A stretch of 64,000 bases of DNA from an uncultured Saprospiraceae bacterium (GCA_937872385.1 CALMSO010000104.1:1-64000); one strand, 5' to 3'; shown: positions 26,401 to 37,343, counted from the stretch's first letter. The notes: generated by a model from the sequence alone, not told the origin. Translations and numbers: made by a program.

Positions 26401-29400
26401 TTATTGCCATTGCTTTAAGAAACGAACCGTTTGTACTTGTTGGCCATTGCGCAATTGTAAGAGATACAAGCCGTCCGGCAGTTGATTAATGCGCATTTCT
26501 AACTGATTGGCGCCAGCCTCCGTGTGGATTACCTCCTCGTGCATCAGTTGTCCAGTGAGGCTAAAAATACGCAAATTGCTACGCATCTCCTCCGGATTAG
26601 TTAATGCTATTGCTATACGAATGAAATCGGTGGCCGGGTTGGGCGCTACGGATACCTGCATTAGCGGCGTATGTGCGCGCTCGGACGGATGACGCAGCAC
26701 CGGCGGTTCGTTATCAGTAAATGGCTCGGCAAAAGTCACAGCAATAAAGTTGCTCGATACATCATAGCAATCGTCACTCAAGTTTGCTTCCGTGATGACA
26801 TCCCCTTCAGCTCCAGTGAATACGCCGGTGTAAGCCACACCATAAATGCGCAGCGGGCCGCTGGCCGGGAAATCAGCAAAATCAACAGTGTTGCCTGCCA
26901 GGATGTTAACAATTCGGTCGTCGGCATCTGTGACCACGTATTGATAATGTACAATGGAAGCATTAAGGGCAATCAGATTATACATTGCATTATCAGCGTC
27001 AACGGTTATGTCGGTCAGGGTGTCGGAAGTTGCCACCATACCGCCGCGCGGGGTATCTACAATCACCGAGATAAAATTGGCTGACAATTGGAAGCAACTG
27101 TCCGACAGCATGGCAGTGGCTGCATTATCACTGGCAAGAGCGCGGAACTCCCCGGTGTACGACACCCCCCAGATGCGATACCTGCCTGGCATGGCGCCGT
27201 CGAAATCAATCACCGGATTGTCAAGGTTGCGCGATAGAATTACATTGTTGGCGTTGGTCAGAATGTAGCGGTAGTTGGCTTCGGTAGCCTGGCTATTGTT
27301 GGTAGCCACCACCAAGTCTGATGCTAAACTTTGCGGGCAAACGAACAGCGTATCCGGGCCTGCTATATTGGTAATGCGGCCGCCATCCACCATGCGCGAG
27401 CGATAAACTTCTACAAACCCGGAAGAAATCTCGAAACAGCTTGAGGCCAAAGGCTCGGCGCTCAGGATATTGCCGCCAATTTCCAACAGCAAATCACCGG
27501 CGTAAGAGATGCCCCACACGCGGTAGGTACCCACGGGCAGCGCCGCGAAGTTCACAGCATTGCCCTGGCTCAGCGCCACAATATCGTTGGCAGTATTGGT
27601 CACTACAAAGCGATAACCGACGCGGCGGTTGCTGGTAGTGGCAAAGCGCAGGCTCGGCTCAGTCACGGATGGGCAGAAAAAGGTCGAAGTGGCACCATCT
27701 TCTGTACTTACATCGCCGCCGAAGGGCGTGTCGCGCGAAACAGTAATGAAATTTTCCGATAGCTGGAAGCAGCCGCTGGCCAAAACGGCAGTTGTGATAT
27801 TGGCATTGAAAGCACCCGTAAACTGCCCCGTGTAGGAGACGCCCCAGATGCGCGTAACGCCCACGCCCGATGTTTCAAAATTGAAAGCATCACCGACAAT
27901 AGTGCCCCGAATGGCGTTATTTTCATTGGTGAGTACATATATATAAGAAGCGCCCGTTGCTTCGCCGGTATTGCTAAATAGAATGACGTCAGGTACGCCA
28001 TCGCCCACGCAGGTGAATATGAGGTCGGTATTGCGATCCGAACTGATGCTTCCGCCATCCACTCTGGCTTTGATGATGCGCACAAAATTATTCGACAGTT
28101 CAAAACAACCGTCCGTGAGCAAGGTAATGAGAATGTTATCGCCTTCTTCTACCAGCAAATTGCCAGAATGAGACAAGCCCCAAACCAAGCAGGTATCGAG
28201 CGTGGCGCTATCGAAATCGAAGCTGTTGCCTTCTATAATGGTCAATAGCTGGTTCTCTTTATCGGTGAGCAGATACACATATTCGGCGAAAGACGTTGAG
28301 GTGTTTTCAAAAGTGAGTACGTCGGGCTGACCATCACCCGTGCACACCCTCACTTCTGTGGCACCATTGGTGGTGGCTACACTGCCGCCATCGGTATCGG
28401 TGACGAAAACCGTAGCAAAAGTAGCGGACAATTCAAAGCAATCGTCGGAAATTGGCACCTCCGTTACTACGTCGCCAATGGTAGCAATGAGCATACCGGT
28501 ATAAGCCAAGCCCCACACGCGGTAGGTGCCCGGTGGTAGGAAGGAAAAGTCGAATTCATCGCCAAAAATACCGTTGCGAATTACATTATTGGCATCGGTA
28601 ATGACGTAGATATAATCGCCGCGCGAAGTGCCCGTACTATCAAATTTGACTACAGCTGGCGAAGTGCCCTCCACACACAGGAAGACTTCCGTGTCGCCAC
28701 CTTCAATGAAAACATCGCCGCCCACTGGGGTTTCGCGGATGATTTCGAGGAAATTGCTTGACAAAGCAAAGCAGTCGTCGCTCAGGGCTACGGCCGCGGC
28801 ATCGTCTCCGATTTGCGCCAGCAGATTGCCGCTGTACGCCAGCCCCCACACCCGATTGACACCTTCGGTATCGCGCTCAAAATCAAAGCTATTTTCGGTA
28901 GTAATAGCTTCGATGATATTATTTTCATCCGTAATGAGGAACACAAACGACGGGCCAGCGCTGCCAGTGCTAATGAAAGAAACAATATCCTCCATGCCAT
29001 CGCCGGGGCAGGTAAACTGCTGGGTGTCGCCGTCTTCATTGAGCGCGAGACTGCCTCCCACAGGAATAGCATTTGTGATAGAGATGAAATTGTCCGACAG
29101 GTCGAAACAAGCATCTGTGATGGGTGTAGTAGCTGCATTTTGCCCAGGTTGAATGAGCAAATTGCCAGTGAAAGCTAATCCCCATACGCGGTAGTTGCCT
29201 TCCGGCAAGGTATCAAAATCAATGCTTGCGCCGTTGAGCGGTGCGATGAAATTGTTGTCGCTGTCTGTCAGTACAAAAACATAAGTGCCGCTGGAATTAC
29301 CGGTGGTAGTGAAATTGAGCACATCTGCTACGCCGTTGTCGGGACAAAATTCAAAGCTGCCCTCATCGCTGCCAGCTACGGCAATTGTGCCACCGTCGGC

Positions 29401-32400
29401 ATCGTCTTTGCGCACGGCGATGAAGTTTTCAGAAATATCGAAACATTCGTCCGAGAGGTCTATTTCATTGATATTCCGACCAGTACGCGCGGTCACGTTG
29501 CCCGTGTAGGAAACGCCCCACACCCGATAGTCGCCGATGCGCACGCCACCAAAGCTCACGGTATTGCCAGTGAGAATAGCGAAAATCACGTCGTTGCGAT
29601 CGGTGATGAGGAACAAATAATTGGCGTTGGCCGAAGATTCAAAATTGAACATCAGCTGGCCAGCCGAAGCTCCTGAGCCACAGACAATTGCCGAGGTATT
29701 ACCATTTGGTAAGCGCACCGTACCGCCGTCCACGTTTTTTTGTACAACCGAAATAAAGTTTTCCGATAGGTGATAACAACGCTCGGCCAATACTGCCGCA
29801 GAGGCGTCGTCGCCAATGGCTACTGTGAGCGCGCCCGTGTAGGAAACGCCCCACACGCGGTAGTTGCCCTGCGGAAATTCGGCAAAGCTGAAGCTGCTTT
29901 CGGTGACGATGGCCAGCACCCGGTTATTTTCGTCTGTAACGAGATAAGCGTAATCGCCGGCCGTAGAGGTATTGGCGAAAGCCAAAGGTGCGATTTCAGC
30001 AGCGCCCGCGCAGGTTACAGCATTCGTTTCGCCATTATCGAGGCTGACCGTAGCACCGTCCACCAGATCGCGCGCTACGGTGATGAAATTATCCGACAGG
30101 TCGTAGCATTCGTCCGACAGGTCAGTGGCCGCCGCATCGTCGCCGATTTGGGCACTTAGGTTGCCGCTGTACGCCAGCCCCCACACGCGGAGGGTTGTCG
30201 CGTCCAGTTCGCTGAAGTCAAAAGAGGCTTCGGTAGCAATGGCTAAGATGATATTACTTTCATCGGTGATTAAAAATGCATAGTCGCCCATAGCACCTTC
30301 GGTCACAAAATCAAGTGTATTTGGATTGAAATCACCCACGCAAACAATTGCACTATCGCCGCCACCGGCCAGCGCTATGGCTCCGCCTTCCACCTCACGG
30401 GTGCTGATGCGGACGAAATTATCCGAAAGATTGAAGCAATCATCCGCCAGGGCTACGGCCGCGGCATCATCGTTGGTGCGCACGGTGAGATTGCCTTTGT
30501 AAGACACCCCCCAGACGCGATAATTGCCGCCGGGGAAGCCGGTCAGGTCGAAGCTGTTGGCCAAAGTCGTTTCGATAACAATATTTTCTTCGGTTGTCAG
30601 CAAGTACGCATAATTGGCAAAAGCCTCCGAAGTATTAGCAAAAACAAGCACGCCGGGCTGCTGTGTGCCGAGGCAATACACCGCCTCTAAGCTGCCATCT
30701 TCCAAGCTAACGGTAGCACCGTCCACGATGTCGCGTTGTACCACAATAAAATTGTCAGACAACAAGAAGCAGCCGTCGGTCAGGGCAGTTGTGGCAGCAT
30801 TGTCGCCCAGCTGAGCGAGGATATTGCCGGTGTAAGACAAGCCCCAGACGCGGAAAATCGCGTTGCGGTCGCCTGCAAAATCGTAGCTATCGCCATCGGC
30901 TATGGCAATGATGTCATTGTTGAGTGTAGTAATGACAAAGGCGTAATTCTCATCAGAAGTGGAAGTAGTGACAAAGCTCAGTACATCTGGGTTGTCGTCG
31001 CCGCTACAAATGACGGTTTGCTCGCTGCCATCGGGCAGGCTCACGCGGCCGCCATCTACAAAACGCCGGAAAACGGTGACAAAATTGCTCGACAAATCAG
31101 CGCACTCCCCCGAAAAGTCGGCGGTATTGATATCATTGCCCACCGCTACGGTCAAAGCACCGCTGTAAGACAAACCATACACGCGCGCTTCGGGCAGGTC
31201 GAGGTTTTCAAAATCGAAACGGTCGCCGCTGATAAAATCCACTACAATGCCATTGACATCCGTAATTAGGTAAATGTAGGCTTCTATGGAAGTAGAAGAA
31301 TTGAGGAAAATCAGTTCATCGGCAATGCCGTCGCCGCCGCACACTTCAGCTGTTGCTTCGCCAGAATTAAGTTGTACAACTCCGCCTTCCACAGATTTGC
31401 GCAAAATGACGACAAAATTATCAGACAAATCATAGCATTCGCTGGCCAGCACTCTGGTGGCGGCATTGTCGCCCGGTTGGGCCAGCAGCGTACCGCTGTA
31501 CGAAAGCCCCCACACTCGGTTGATGCGGTTGTTGATATTGGCAAAATTGAAGCTTTCGCCTTCAAAAACGGCGAGAATCACGTTATTATCATTGGTTATT
31601 AAGTAGGCATAACTACTGCTTTCGCTATTGGAAGTATTGGTAAAAAACACCTCTGGCGACTCGCCGCCTTCCACACAAACGGTTCGATTGGTACCGCCTT
31701 CGGCTAAGCTCACGCGGCCGCCGTCCACCTCGCGCTTAATGATTTCAACGAAGTTGCCCGACAGGTCGAAGCAGTCATCTGACAGCGGCGTATCATTGAT
31801 ATTCTCGCCAACGGCAATGGTCAGGGCACCCGTGTAGGAAACACCATACACCCGGCAGATACCTGGCTCAGTCAAGCTGAAATCAGCGTTATTACCCTCC
31901 AGCACCGTGATGACCACGCCATTTTCATCCGTTATAATAAAGGCGTAAGGATTTTCGGCGCTGGTTTGTCTTACAAAAGCTAAATTAGTGCCTTCCACGC
32001 TTTCGGCGCAGATGGTCTTGGAAGTTTCGCCCGAAGCCAGAGAAACCGTGCCGCCCTGCGGCGAGGAGCGGGTCACTTCCACAAAATTGTTGGAAAGATC
32101 AAAGCAGCCCGTTGCAAAATCTACTTCGGTCAGTACATCGCCTACTTCGGCCGTAACTCTTCCTACATACGATACGCCGCGTACGCGCGCCACAGTCACC
32201 GACAGGTTTTCAAAGTCAAAAACGCCATTAGGCGCAAAGGCCAGAATGCGGTCGTTTTCGTCGGTAATTACGTAAGTGTAGAAAGGATCGGTGCTGGTCG
32301 TGCTGAATGCAACAATATCCGGCGTACCGTCGTCGGGGCAGGTGAAGAGCGAACTCTTACCATCGGTAGTAGCAATGGTGCCCCCATCGGGCACTACCCC

Positions 32401-32805
32401 ATTAATGGGGATGAAGTTTTGCGTCAAGCCGTAGCAGATATCAGCCAGTTCGGCGGTAGTAGCGTTTTGGCCGGGTTCCGCCAAGATGTTGCCCAGATAC
32501 GCAAAAGCCCATACCCGCAGCCGGCCGCCGCCCAACCCGTCGAGGTTGATGGTGTTGTTGCGGCTCACCAATATAATGGTGTTGTTTTCGTCGGTAACGA
32601 GATAGGCAAAAGGTTGTACAAAAGGCGACACCCTGAACCGCACCTGATCTGGTAGCCCATCGCCTTCGCAAAAAGTAATCAATGTATCGCCGCGCGATGA
32701 GTTGATGATAGCGTCCTGGATACACCATTCCTGGCGAATTTGAGCGCTTCCCGTCATCCATGCGCCCAGGAAAACAAGAAAAAGTAGTACACTTTTCAGT
32801 TTCAT
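26401..32805 (-). CDS. Giant repeat surface protein with T9SS type A sorting domain
   Basis: Starting at ATG 32805, the product is 2134 residues with a clean signal peptide ending near GSAQ; a longer reading adds 55 unlikely residues. The body is 18 consecutive repeats of about 110 residues. Each runs: DGG-type turn, a first Cys, 'YxYLITDENN', 'YRVWGLSYTGN', then 'CFDLSDNFI'. The two cysteines per unit could form a disulfide. The C-terminus is a type A sorting domain ('PNPATDFIRIAI' onward, ending in 'VQTVRFLKQWQ'), directing export by the type IX system and anchoring at the cell surface. The role is unknown; adhesion or a surface layer is inference. It is transcribed alone, with its own terminator. 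Confidence 0.9.
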   Translation of the reverse strand: MKLKSVLLFLVFLGAWMTGSAQIRQEWCIQDAIINSSRGDTLITFCEGDGLPDQVRFRVSPFVQPFAYLVTDENNTIILVSRNNTINLDGLGGGRLRVWAFAYLGNILAEPGQNATTAELADICYGLTQNFIPINGVVPDGGTIATTDGKSSLFTCPDDGTPDIVAFSTTSTDPFYTYVITDENDRILAFAPNGVFDFENLSVTVARVRGVSYVGRVTAEVGDVLTEVDFATGCFDLSNNFVEVTRSSPQGGTVSLASGETSKTICAESVEGTNLAFVRQTSAENPYAFIITDENGVVITVLEGNNADFSLTEPGICRVYGVSYTGALTIAVGENINDTPLSDDCFDLSGNFVEIIKREVDGGRVSLAEGGTNRTVCVEGGESPEVFFTNTSNSESSSYAYLITNDNNVILAVFEGESFNFANINNRINRVWGLSYSGTLLAQPGDNAATRVLASECYDLSDNFVVILRKSVEGGVVQLNSGEATAEVCGGDGIADELIFLNSSTSIEAYIYLITDVNGIVVDFISGDRFDFENLDLPEARVYGLSYSGALTVAVGNDINTADFSGECADLSSNFVTVFRRFVDGGRVSLPDGSEQTVICSGDDNPDVLSFVTTSTSDENYAFVITTLNNDIIAIADGDSYDFAGDRNAIFRVWGLSYTGNILAQLGDNAATTALTDGCFLLSDNFIVVQRDIVDGATVSLEDGSLEAVYCLGTQQPGVLVFANTSEAFANYAYLLTTEENIVIETTLANSFDLTGFPGGNYRVWGVSYKGNLTVRTNDDAAAVALADDCFNLSDNFVRISTREVEGGAIALAGGGDSAIVCVGDFNPNTLDFVTEGAMGDYAFLITDESNIILAIATEASFDFSELDATTLRVWGLAYSGNLSAQIGDDAAATDLSDECYDLSDNFITVARDLVDGATVSLDNGETNAVTCAGAAEIAPLAFANTSTAGDYAYLVTDENNRVLAIVTESSFSFAEFPQGNYRVWGVSYTGALTVAIGDDASAAVLAERCYHLSENFISVVQKNVDGGTVRLPNGNTSAIVCGSGASAGQLMFNFESSANANYLFLITDRNDVIFAILTGNTVSFGGVRIGDYRVWGVSYTGNVTARTGRNINEIDLSDECFDISENFIAVRKDDADGGTIAVAGSDEGSFEFCPDNGVADVLNFTTTGNSSGTYVFVLTDSDNNFIAPLNGASIDFDTLPEGNYRVWGLAFTGNLLIQPGQNAATTPITDACFDLSDNFISITNAIPVGGSLALNEDGDTQQFTCPGDGMEDIVSFISTGSAGPSFVFLITDENNIIEAITTENSFDFERDTEGVNRVWGLAYSGNLLAQIGDDAAAVALSDDCFALSSNFLEIIRETPVGGDVFIEGGDTEVFLCVEGTSPAVVKFDSTGTSRGDYIYVITDANNVIRNGIFGDEFDFSFLPPGTYRVWGLAYTGMLIATIGDVVTEVPISDDCFELSATFATVFVTDTDGGSVATTNGATEVRVCTGDGQPDVLTFENTSTSFAEYVYLLTDKENQLLTIIEGNSFDFDSATLDTCLVWGLSHSGNLLVEEGDNILITLLTDGCFELSNNFVRIIKARVDGGSISSDRNTDLIFTCVGDGVPDVILFSNTGEATGASYIYVLTNENNAIRGTIVGDAFNFETSGVGVTRIWGVSYTGQFTGAFNANITTAVLASGCFQLSENFITVSRDTPFGGDVSTEDGATSTFFCPSVTEPSLRFATTSNRRVGYRFVVTNTANDIVALSQGNAVNFAALPVGTYRVWGISYAGDLLLEIGGNILSAEPLASSCFEISSGFVEVYRSRMVDGGRITNIAGPDTLFVCPQSLASDLVVATNNSQATEANYRYILTNANNVILSRNLDNPVIDFDGAMPGRYRIWGVSYTGEFRALASDNAATAMLSDSCFQLSANFISVIVDTPRGGMVATSDTLTDITVDADNAMYNLIALNASIVHYQYVVTDADDRIVNILAGNTVDFADFPASGPLRIYGVAYTGVFTGAEGDVITEANLSDDCYDVSSNFIAVTFAEPFTDNEPPVLRHPSERAHTPLMQVSVAPNPATDFIRIAIALTNPEEMRSNLRIFSLTGQLMHEEVIHTEAGANQLEMRINQLPDGLYLLQLRNGQQVQTVRFLKQWQ
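26736..32730 (-). repeat. 18 tandem in-frame repeats of about 330 bp
   Basis: Counting the 'C-x-x-(L/I)-S-x-x-F' ends gives 18 units. They have diverged in sequence, so this is an old array, but spacing is kept. Unit 18, next to the sorting domain, has lost the first cysteine and the DGG turn is GG only. Unit 1 has GLTQNF in place of DLSDNF. Confidence 0.85.
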
Positions 32806-33489
32806 ATAAAGGTATTTTATTTCGTTTTTGAAATTATGCCAAACGATGCAGGTTTTTGAAAACCATAAAACCATTATTCTGTGCAGGTACGCGGGGGGGA
32901 TTTTGCCTCTCAAAGCAGAAGTTGTTCCAAATTCGGCTGTAAAGAACAGCACAACATTGGCAGTACACAAAGATACCGCTAATTTATTATAATTTTTTCG
33001 TTATGAAAAGCACAAAGGCGTTTTTTTCTTTTTCCGCCCGGATTTTTGTTTGAAAAAACAAGCGCTCGCTTAGATTTTTTGCCTAAAAACCTTTCCTGTT
33101 GTAAAGGAAAGATATTTTCAGCAAATGAAAAAGCCGGAAAGTCATATTTTGTCTGGCCGCGACAGAAAAAAGTGCCGGTAGCCGGTAGAAACGGTTGTAT
33201 TGTTTGCGCTAAGCGCTATTGCAAAATTATTTTCGCCACCGACCGCCGAATTGCGCATTTTAATCCTTATTTTTGATGGCAAAAGATCAAACCCCGAAAC
33301 GGATTCCCCTCGCCGTTTCTCTATGTTTGCAAACACTCCTGAACGATTTCTGAGGTACTATCGGCAATTGGGCAACGCATATCTACCCTGCATCGCGCTG
33401 GCGTACTTTTGGTACGAAAGTGCCGGGCACAGGCAATATTTTAATGACCTACTGGTGCTCTGAAAAGGGCTGAATATCATGCATTGATT
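32806..33489. other. Long divergent intergenic region
   Basis: These 684 bases separate the two divergent genes for T9SS-exported proteins and should contain both promoters. I see no gene I can support; short reading frames such as 33200-33463 lack family features. I did not find a clear TAnnTTTG box with a partner -33, nor a stable hairpin. Confidence 0.5.
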
Positions 33490-36159
33490 ATGCGATTACG
33501 TTTCGGCTACATATTGTTAATGATCGGAATGCTGGCTTTTCGGCCCGATACGCCCGCAGCGTTGGCCTCGCCACCGGACCCGCCGCCGATGGGCAGCATT
33601 CGCACGCGCAGCGATGTGAGCACCGAATCTTTAGTACGTGACATTTTTGCCAAAGGCACTTGCGACAATATCAGCCGAATTCGTTCTATTGGCAATCGGG
33701 ATGGCATTGGTTTTTTTGAAAATGGCAGCCACGTCATTGGGATGGATAAAGGAATTATCTTAGCAACCGGCCCCGTCAAACACGCGGAAGGTCCCAACCG
33801 CCAAGGCGATAAAAGCGGCGGATTCGGCGGCCCCGATGGCGACCCCGACCTCGGTCTGTTTGTCAATGAGCGCATTCTCGATGTGGTCGGCATTGAGTTT
33901 GATTTCGAGCCATTAGACTCCTTTGTGCAGTTTCGCTACGTCTTTGCGTCAGAAGAATACTGCGAGTTTGTGGGTAGTGTTTACAATGACGTTTTCGGCT
34001 TTTTTGTCAGTGGCCCTGGCATCAACGGCCCTTTTTCGCGGGGTGCTCAAAACATGGCGCTTATTCCTCATACCAATGACTACGTGGCTATCAATTCGGT
34101 CAACCATATTTACAATCACCAGTATTTCATTCGCAATGAACTGGAACGCGACGCCCGGCAGTGCGGCATCGAGCCGATTGTATCGCCCTATCACAGCACC
34201 ATTGAGTACGATGGTTTTACTACTATTCTCACCGCTACGCTCAAATTGATACCTTGCGAAAAGTATCGTATTCGCTTTGTGGTAGCAGATGTCGGCGATC
34301 GTTTCTACGACTCGGCGGTGTTTCTGGAAGCCGAAAGTTTTAATATCGGCGGAACGGTGCTCCTACACGCGGAAGGCTCGGAGGGCAATCGCGCTATGGA
34401 AGGCTGCAACGATGCTTATTTTGTCTTTACCCGTGGCGAGCGCGACAACCTCAACCAGGCGCTGACCGTACAGTTTAAAATAACCAACGCCAGTACCGCC
34501 CGGGAAGGGCAAGATTTTGCAACGCTCCCGCGCAGCATTACCATTCCGGCAGGACAAATGTCGGTGCGCTTACCGGTGCGGGTTTTCAATGACGGCATTG
34601 CTGAGCCTGACGAAAAAATAGTCATCGAACTCGATATTCCCTGCGCTTGCTACACGGGTTCGGCTACGTTGGTCATCACGGACGCACCCGCCATGAGCGC
34701 TACCCTGCACGACCAGGCTGCCTGCCACAACAGTTTTGCAACGCTCACGCCCTCCGCTTCCGGTGGGGTGCCGCCTTATACCTACCAATGGAGTACAGGC
34801 TCTCTGACGCCGAGTATCAGCGCGCCGCCGGGCTTCTACACCGTCACCATTTCCGACCAGTGTGGCAATAGTGCGGTGGATTCTTGCTTAGTTTTTGCCA
34901 TTGAAGCGCCCACCGCCCGGCTGAGCGGCGAAGCAGCCATCTGCGCGGGCGATACGGCCTGGCTGCAGGTATATCTGAGTGGAGCGCCGCCCTGGCGTTT
35001 GCAGGTGAGTATTAATGGCGTACCTTCGGATGTTTTTGAAAATATCATGACCGAGGAGTGGCGGTTCCCCGCAGTGCGTGGAGGTGTTTATCAAATTCTC
35101 TCGGTGGAAGATGCTCATTGCAATGGCCATACGCATGGCTCCGGCTACGTGGACGCCACGGTTATTGCTATCGAAGCATTGGTAAAGGCAGCAAGCTGTA
35201 CAGGCAGTGCCGACGGCAGCATCGAGGTGCGGCCTGCGGGCGGTAGTGCACCTTATTATATTGCATGGGACAATCATGCTGGCCAAAGTCCAGTCCGGGA
35301 AGGTTTGCCGGCAGGTTTCTACCCATTCACCGTGACCGACGCGATGGGCTGCAAAGGTGTTTTTACTATTCAGGTGCCAGAGCCGGAGCCACTCCAGGAA
35401 GTTATTTTTGACTGTGAAGACCTGCGCAATCCGAACTTTCGCTTCCGTGCGCGCGGGGGCACTCCCCCCTATCGCTATTCGATAGATGGTGCAAATTTTA
35501 CCACCGAAAATCTATTCCAACAACTTGTACCCGGTGCCATTTATACCTTACACATCCGCGACGCCGAGGGCTGTGCTCTGTTGCAACCTTCTTTCCTGCT
35601 GCCGCTACAATACGAGCGCATGCTCACCTTGCCCGCTACGCTCACGGTCAAAATCGGTGAATTTTTTGACATACAACCGGCGCTGCATATTCCGGCAGCC
35701 ATGGTAGCCAATATTCGGTGGTTGCCCAATGAACTACTCTCTTGCACCGCCTGCCTCACACCGCAAGCCGAAGCCCTCCGCGAAGAGCGCTTTACCATTC
35801 GTGTCACTGATATCTTTGGCTGTAGCGAAGAAGCAACGGTACAAATTCGGCTCGACCGCGAGGTGGATGTTTTTATTCCTACTGCTTTTTCGCCCGATGG
35901 CAATCATGTCAACGATCGGTTTGCGGTATATGCAAACCCGCGCCAGGTCAGCGAAGTACTTAGTTTTCAAGTGTTTGACCGCTGGGGCAATCGTATGTAT
36001 GCCGCGGAGCATTTCCCACCTAATGATGAAACGCAGGGCTGGGACGGCCGATTGAATGGTCAGTTGGTCAATGCCGGAATTTTTGTTTATGTAGCGCGCC
36101 TCAAATTAATAGACGGCAGCGAAATTACACGTCAAGGGCAGGCACTATTGATGCGATAG
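33490..36159 (+). CDS. Choice-of-anchor L / Calx-beta / SprB-repeat protein with T9SS type B C-terminus
   Basis: This secreted protein starts at ATG 33490 with a signal peptide. The N-terminal part (about 45-290) matches the choice-of-anchor L domain ('GIILATGPV', 'FASEEYCEFV', 'NDVFGFFVSGPG'). A Calx-beta-like unit follows (about 310-400, 'EGQDFATLPRSITIPAGQ'), then SprB-like repeats ('GGVPPYTYQWSTG', 'GGSAPYYIAWDN', 'GGTPPYRYSIDG'). The end is the gliding-motility-associated C-terminal domain ('FIPTAFSPDGNHVNDRF', 'FDRWGNRMY', 'GWDGRLNGQ'), a type B signal for type IX secretion. A role in adhesion or gliding is typical of such proteins; none is shown here. Confidence 0.92.
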   Translation: MRLRFGYILLMIGMLAFRPDTPAALASPPDPPPMGSIRTRSDVSTESLVRDIFAKGTCDNISRIRSIGNRDGIGFFENGSHVIGMDKGIILATGPVKHAEGPNRQGDKSGGFGGPDGDPDLGLFVNERILDVVGIEFDFEPLDSFVQFRYVFASEEYCEFVGSVYNDVFGFFVSGPGINGPFSRGAQNMALIPHTNDYVAINSVNHIYNHQYFIRNELERDARQCGIEPIVSPYHSTIEYDGFTTILTATLKLIPCEKYRIRFVVADVGDRFYDSAVFLEAESFNIGGTVLLHAEGSEGNRAMEGCNDAYFVFTRGERDNLNQALTVQFKITNASTAREGQDFATLPRSITIPAGQMSVRLPVRVFNDGIAEPDEKIVIELDIPCACYTGSATLVITDAPAMSATLHDQAACHNSFATLTPSASGGVPPYTYQWSTGSLTPSISAPPGFYTVTISDQCGNSAVDSCLVFAIEAPTARLSGEAAICAGDTAWLQVYLSGAPPWRLQVSINGVPSDVFENIMTEEWRFPAVRGGVYQILSVEDAHCNGHTHGSGYVDATVIAIEALVKAASCTGSADGSIEVRPAGGSAPYYIAWDNHAGQSPVREGLPAGFYPFTVTDAMGCKGVFTIQVPEPEPLQEVIFDCEDLRNPNFRFRARGGTPPYRYSIDGANFTTENLFQQLVPGAIYTLHIRDAEGCALLQPSFLLPLQYERMLTLPATLTVKIGEFFDIQPALHIPAAMVANIRWLPNELLSCTACLTPQAEALREERFTIRVTDIFGCSEEATVQIRLDREVDVFIPTAFSPDGNHVNDRFAVYANPRQVSEVLSFQVFDRWGNRMYAAEHFPPNDETQGWDGRLNGQLVNAGIFVYVARLKLIDGSEITRQGQALLMR

Positions 36160-36296
36160 TTTGCTTTCTAAATCCGTCTATCATCTGACAAATCTCGGAA
36201 TACAGTCCTTACAAAGCACCCAAACTGTCCGGTTCAGGACGAAATGCCCCCCAGATTGCCCTGTACTTTGCAGTAAAATCAAAAAATTCAATTATT

Positions 36297-37238
36297 ATGA
36301 AAAAAAACACCCATTTTCTGGTAAAAATTTGTCTGCTTGGATTATTGTGGCTTAGCGCTTGCATTCAGACCGAAATTGTGCCGGAAATCTTAGAGCCACG
36401 CCTGAGCCTATCGCCTCGAAACCTCAGCTTGAGCGTAGGGCAAAGCACCGTTTTGACCGCTACCTACACCGATGAGCAAAATGTGGATAGAAGTGATCTA
36501 TTACAATGGCGCAGCCACACTGCTGCTATTGCCGAAGTGGTGAGCGGCGGCGTGGTGAATGCCAAAGCACCGGGGCAGACCTGGGTAGTCGCCTATGTGC
36601 CTAACAAAACGGCCGATTCTACCTTAATAACCGTAGTAGCCGATGCAAATGCCGTTGCCTTAGTAGAAATCAGTGCCCCGCAAAATACGCTGCCAGTAGG
36701 AGCCACATTACAGTATAATGCTACCATACGCAACAGCACGGGCGCGGTGCTCTCAGGCAAAAACATCACCTGGAACAGCTCCAATACCAATGTGCTAACC
36801 ATCAGCAGCAACGGGCTGGCCACGGCCTTGGCCCCAGGTACCGCACAGATAACCGCTACCGTAGATGGCGTCAGTAGCTTACCTTTTGCAGTGACGGTGG
36901 CTCCGGCGGGCGGATCTATGCGCAGCGGCGATTTCCGGGGGCACGCCTCCTACACCGTGAGCGGTACGGCTACATTGCAAGAAGAAAACAATGCGCTGGT
37001 GCTGAGCTTTAGCGATAATTTCCGCAGCAACAACGGCCCCGGGCTTGGTATTTACTTGGCGCAAAATGCTCCAGCGGTGCTTACCTCCAACAACAGCGTA
37101 CGCCTCGACCGACTCAAGAGTACATCCGGAGCACAAACTTATGCCGTGCCCGCTTCCGTTAAGCTAAATGATTTCGATTTTGTCGTGGTTTATTGCGAAC
37201 CTTTTAATATCCCTTTTGGCTTTGCACGTTTAAATTAA
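36297..37238 (+). CDS. Lipoprotein with two Ig-like (BIG_2) domains and a DM13 domain
   Basis: The leader ends in a lipobox LLWLSAC. Two bacterial Ig-like domains follow (about 35-110 and 120-200, the second with 'NVLTISSNGLATALAPGTAQITATV'). The C-terminal part from 'GDFRGHASYTVSGTA' to 'VYCEPFNIPFGFARLN' matches the DM13 domain, proposed to take part in electron transfer with a redox-active cysteine; one cysteine is present in VVYCEPF. The beta-barrel gene about 240 bp downstream is on the same strand. The electron-transfer role is a family proposal. Confidence 0.82.
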   Translation: MKKNTHFLVKICLLGLLWLSACIQTEIVPEILEPRLSLSPRNLSLSVGQSTVLTATYTDEQNVDRSDLLQWRSHTAAIAEVVSGGVVNAKAPGQTWVVAYVPNKTADSTLITVVADANAVALVEISAPQNTLPVGATLQYNATIRNSTGAVLSGKNITWNSSNTNVLTISSNGLATALAPGTAQITATVDGVSSLPFAVTVAPAGGSMRSGDFRGHASYTVSGTATLQEENNALVLSFSDNFRSNNGPGLGIYLAQNAPAVLTSNNSVRLDRLKSTSGAQTYAVPASVKLNDFDFVVVYCEPFNIPFGFARLN

Positions 37239-37343
37239 ATAATGACATTGTTATCAAAAGTAAATAATTTTGATGACTGTATTGTCCAAAATAAAAAATT
37301 ATAACATCATGGCAAGCAATTATTATATCAAAATTTATAGTGC

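Noticed and set aside
26507..32655. Many plus-strand open frames of 60-180 codons opposite the 18-repeat gene
   Set aside because: They recur with the period of the repeats and are Ser/Thr/Pro-rich shadows of the minus-strand protein.
33200..33463. An 87-codon frame in the long divergent intergenic region
   Set aside because: No signal peptide, motif or neighbour supports it; composition resembles the surrounding non-coding sequence.
36879..37136. Minus-strand frame opposite the DM13 domain
   Set aside because: The plus-strand lipoprotein is well supported across this stretch.
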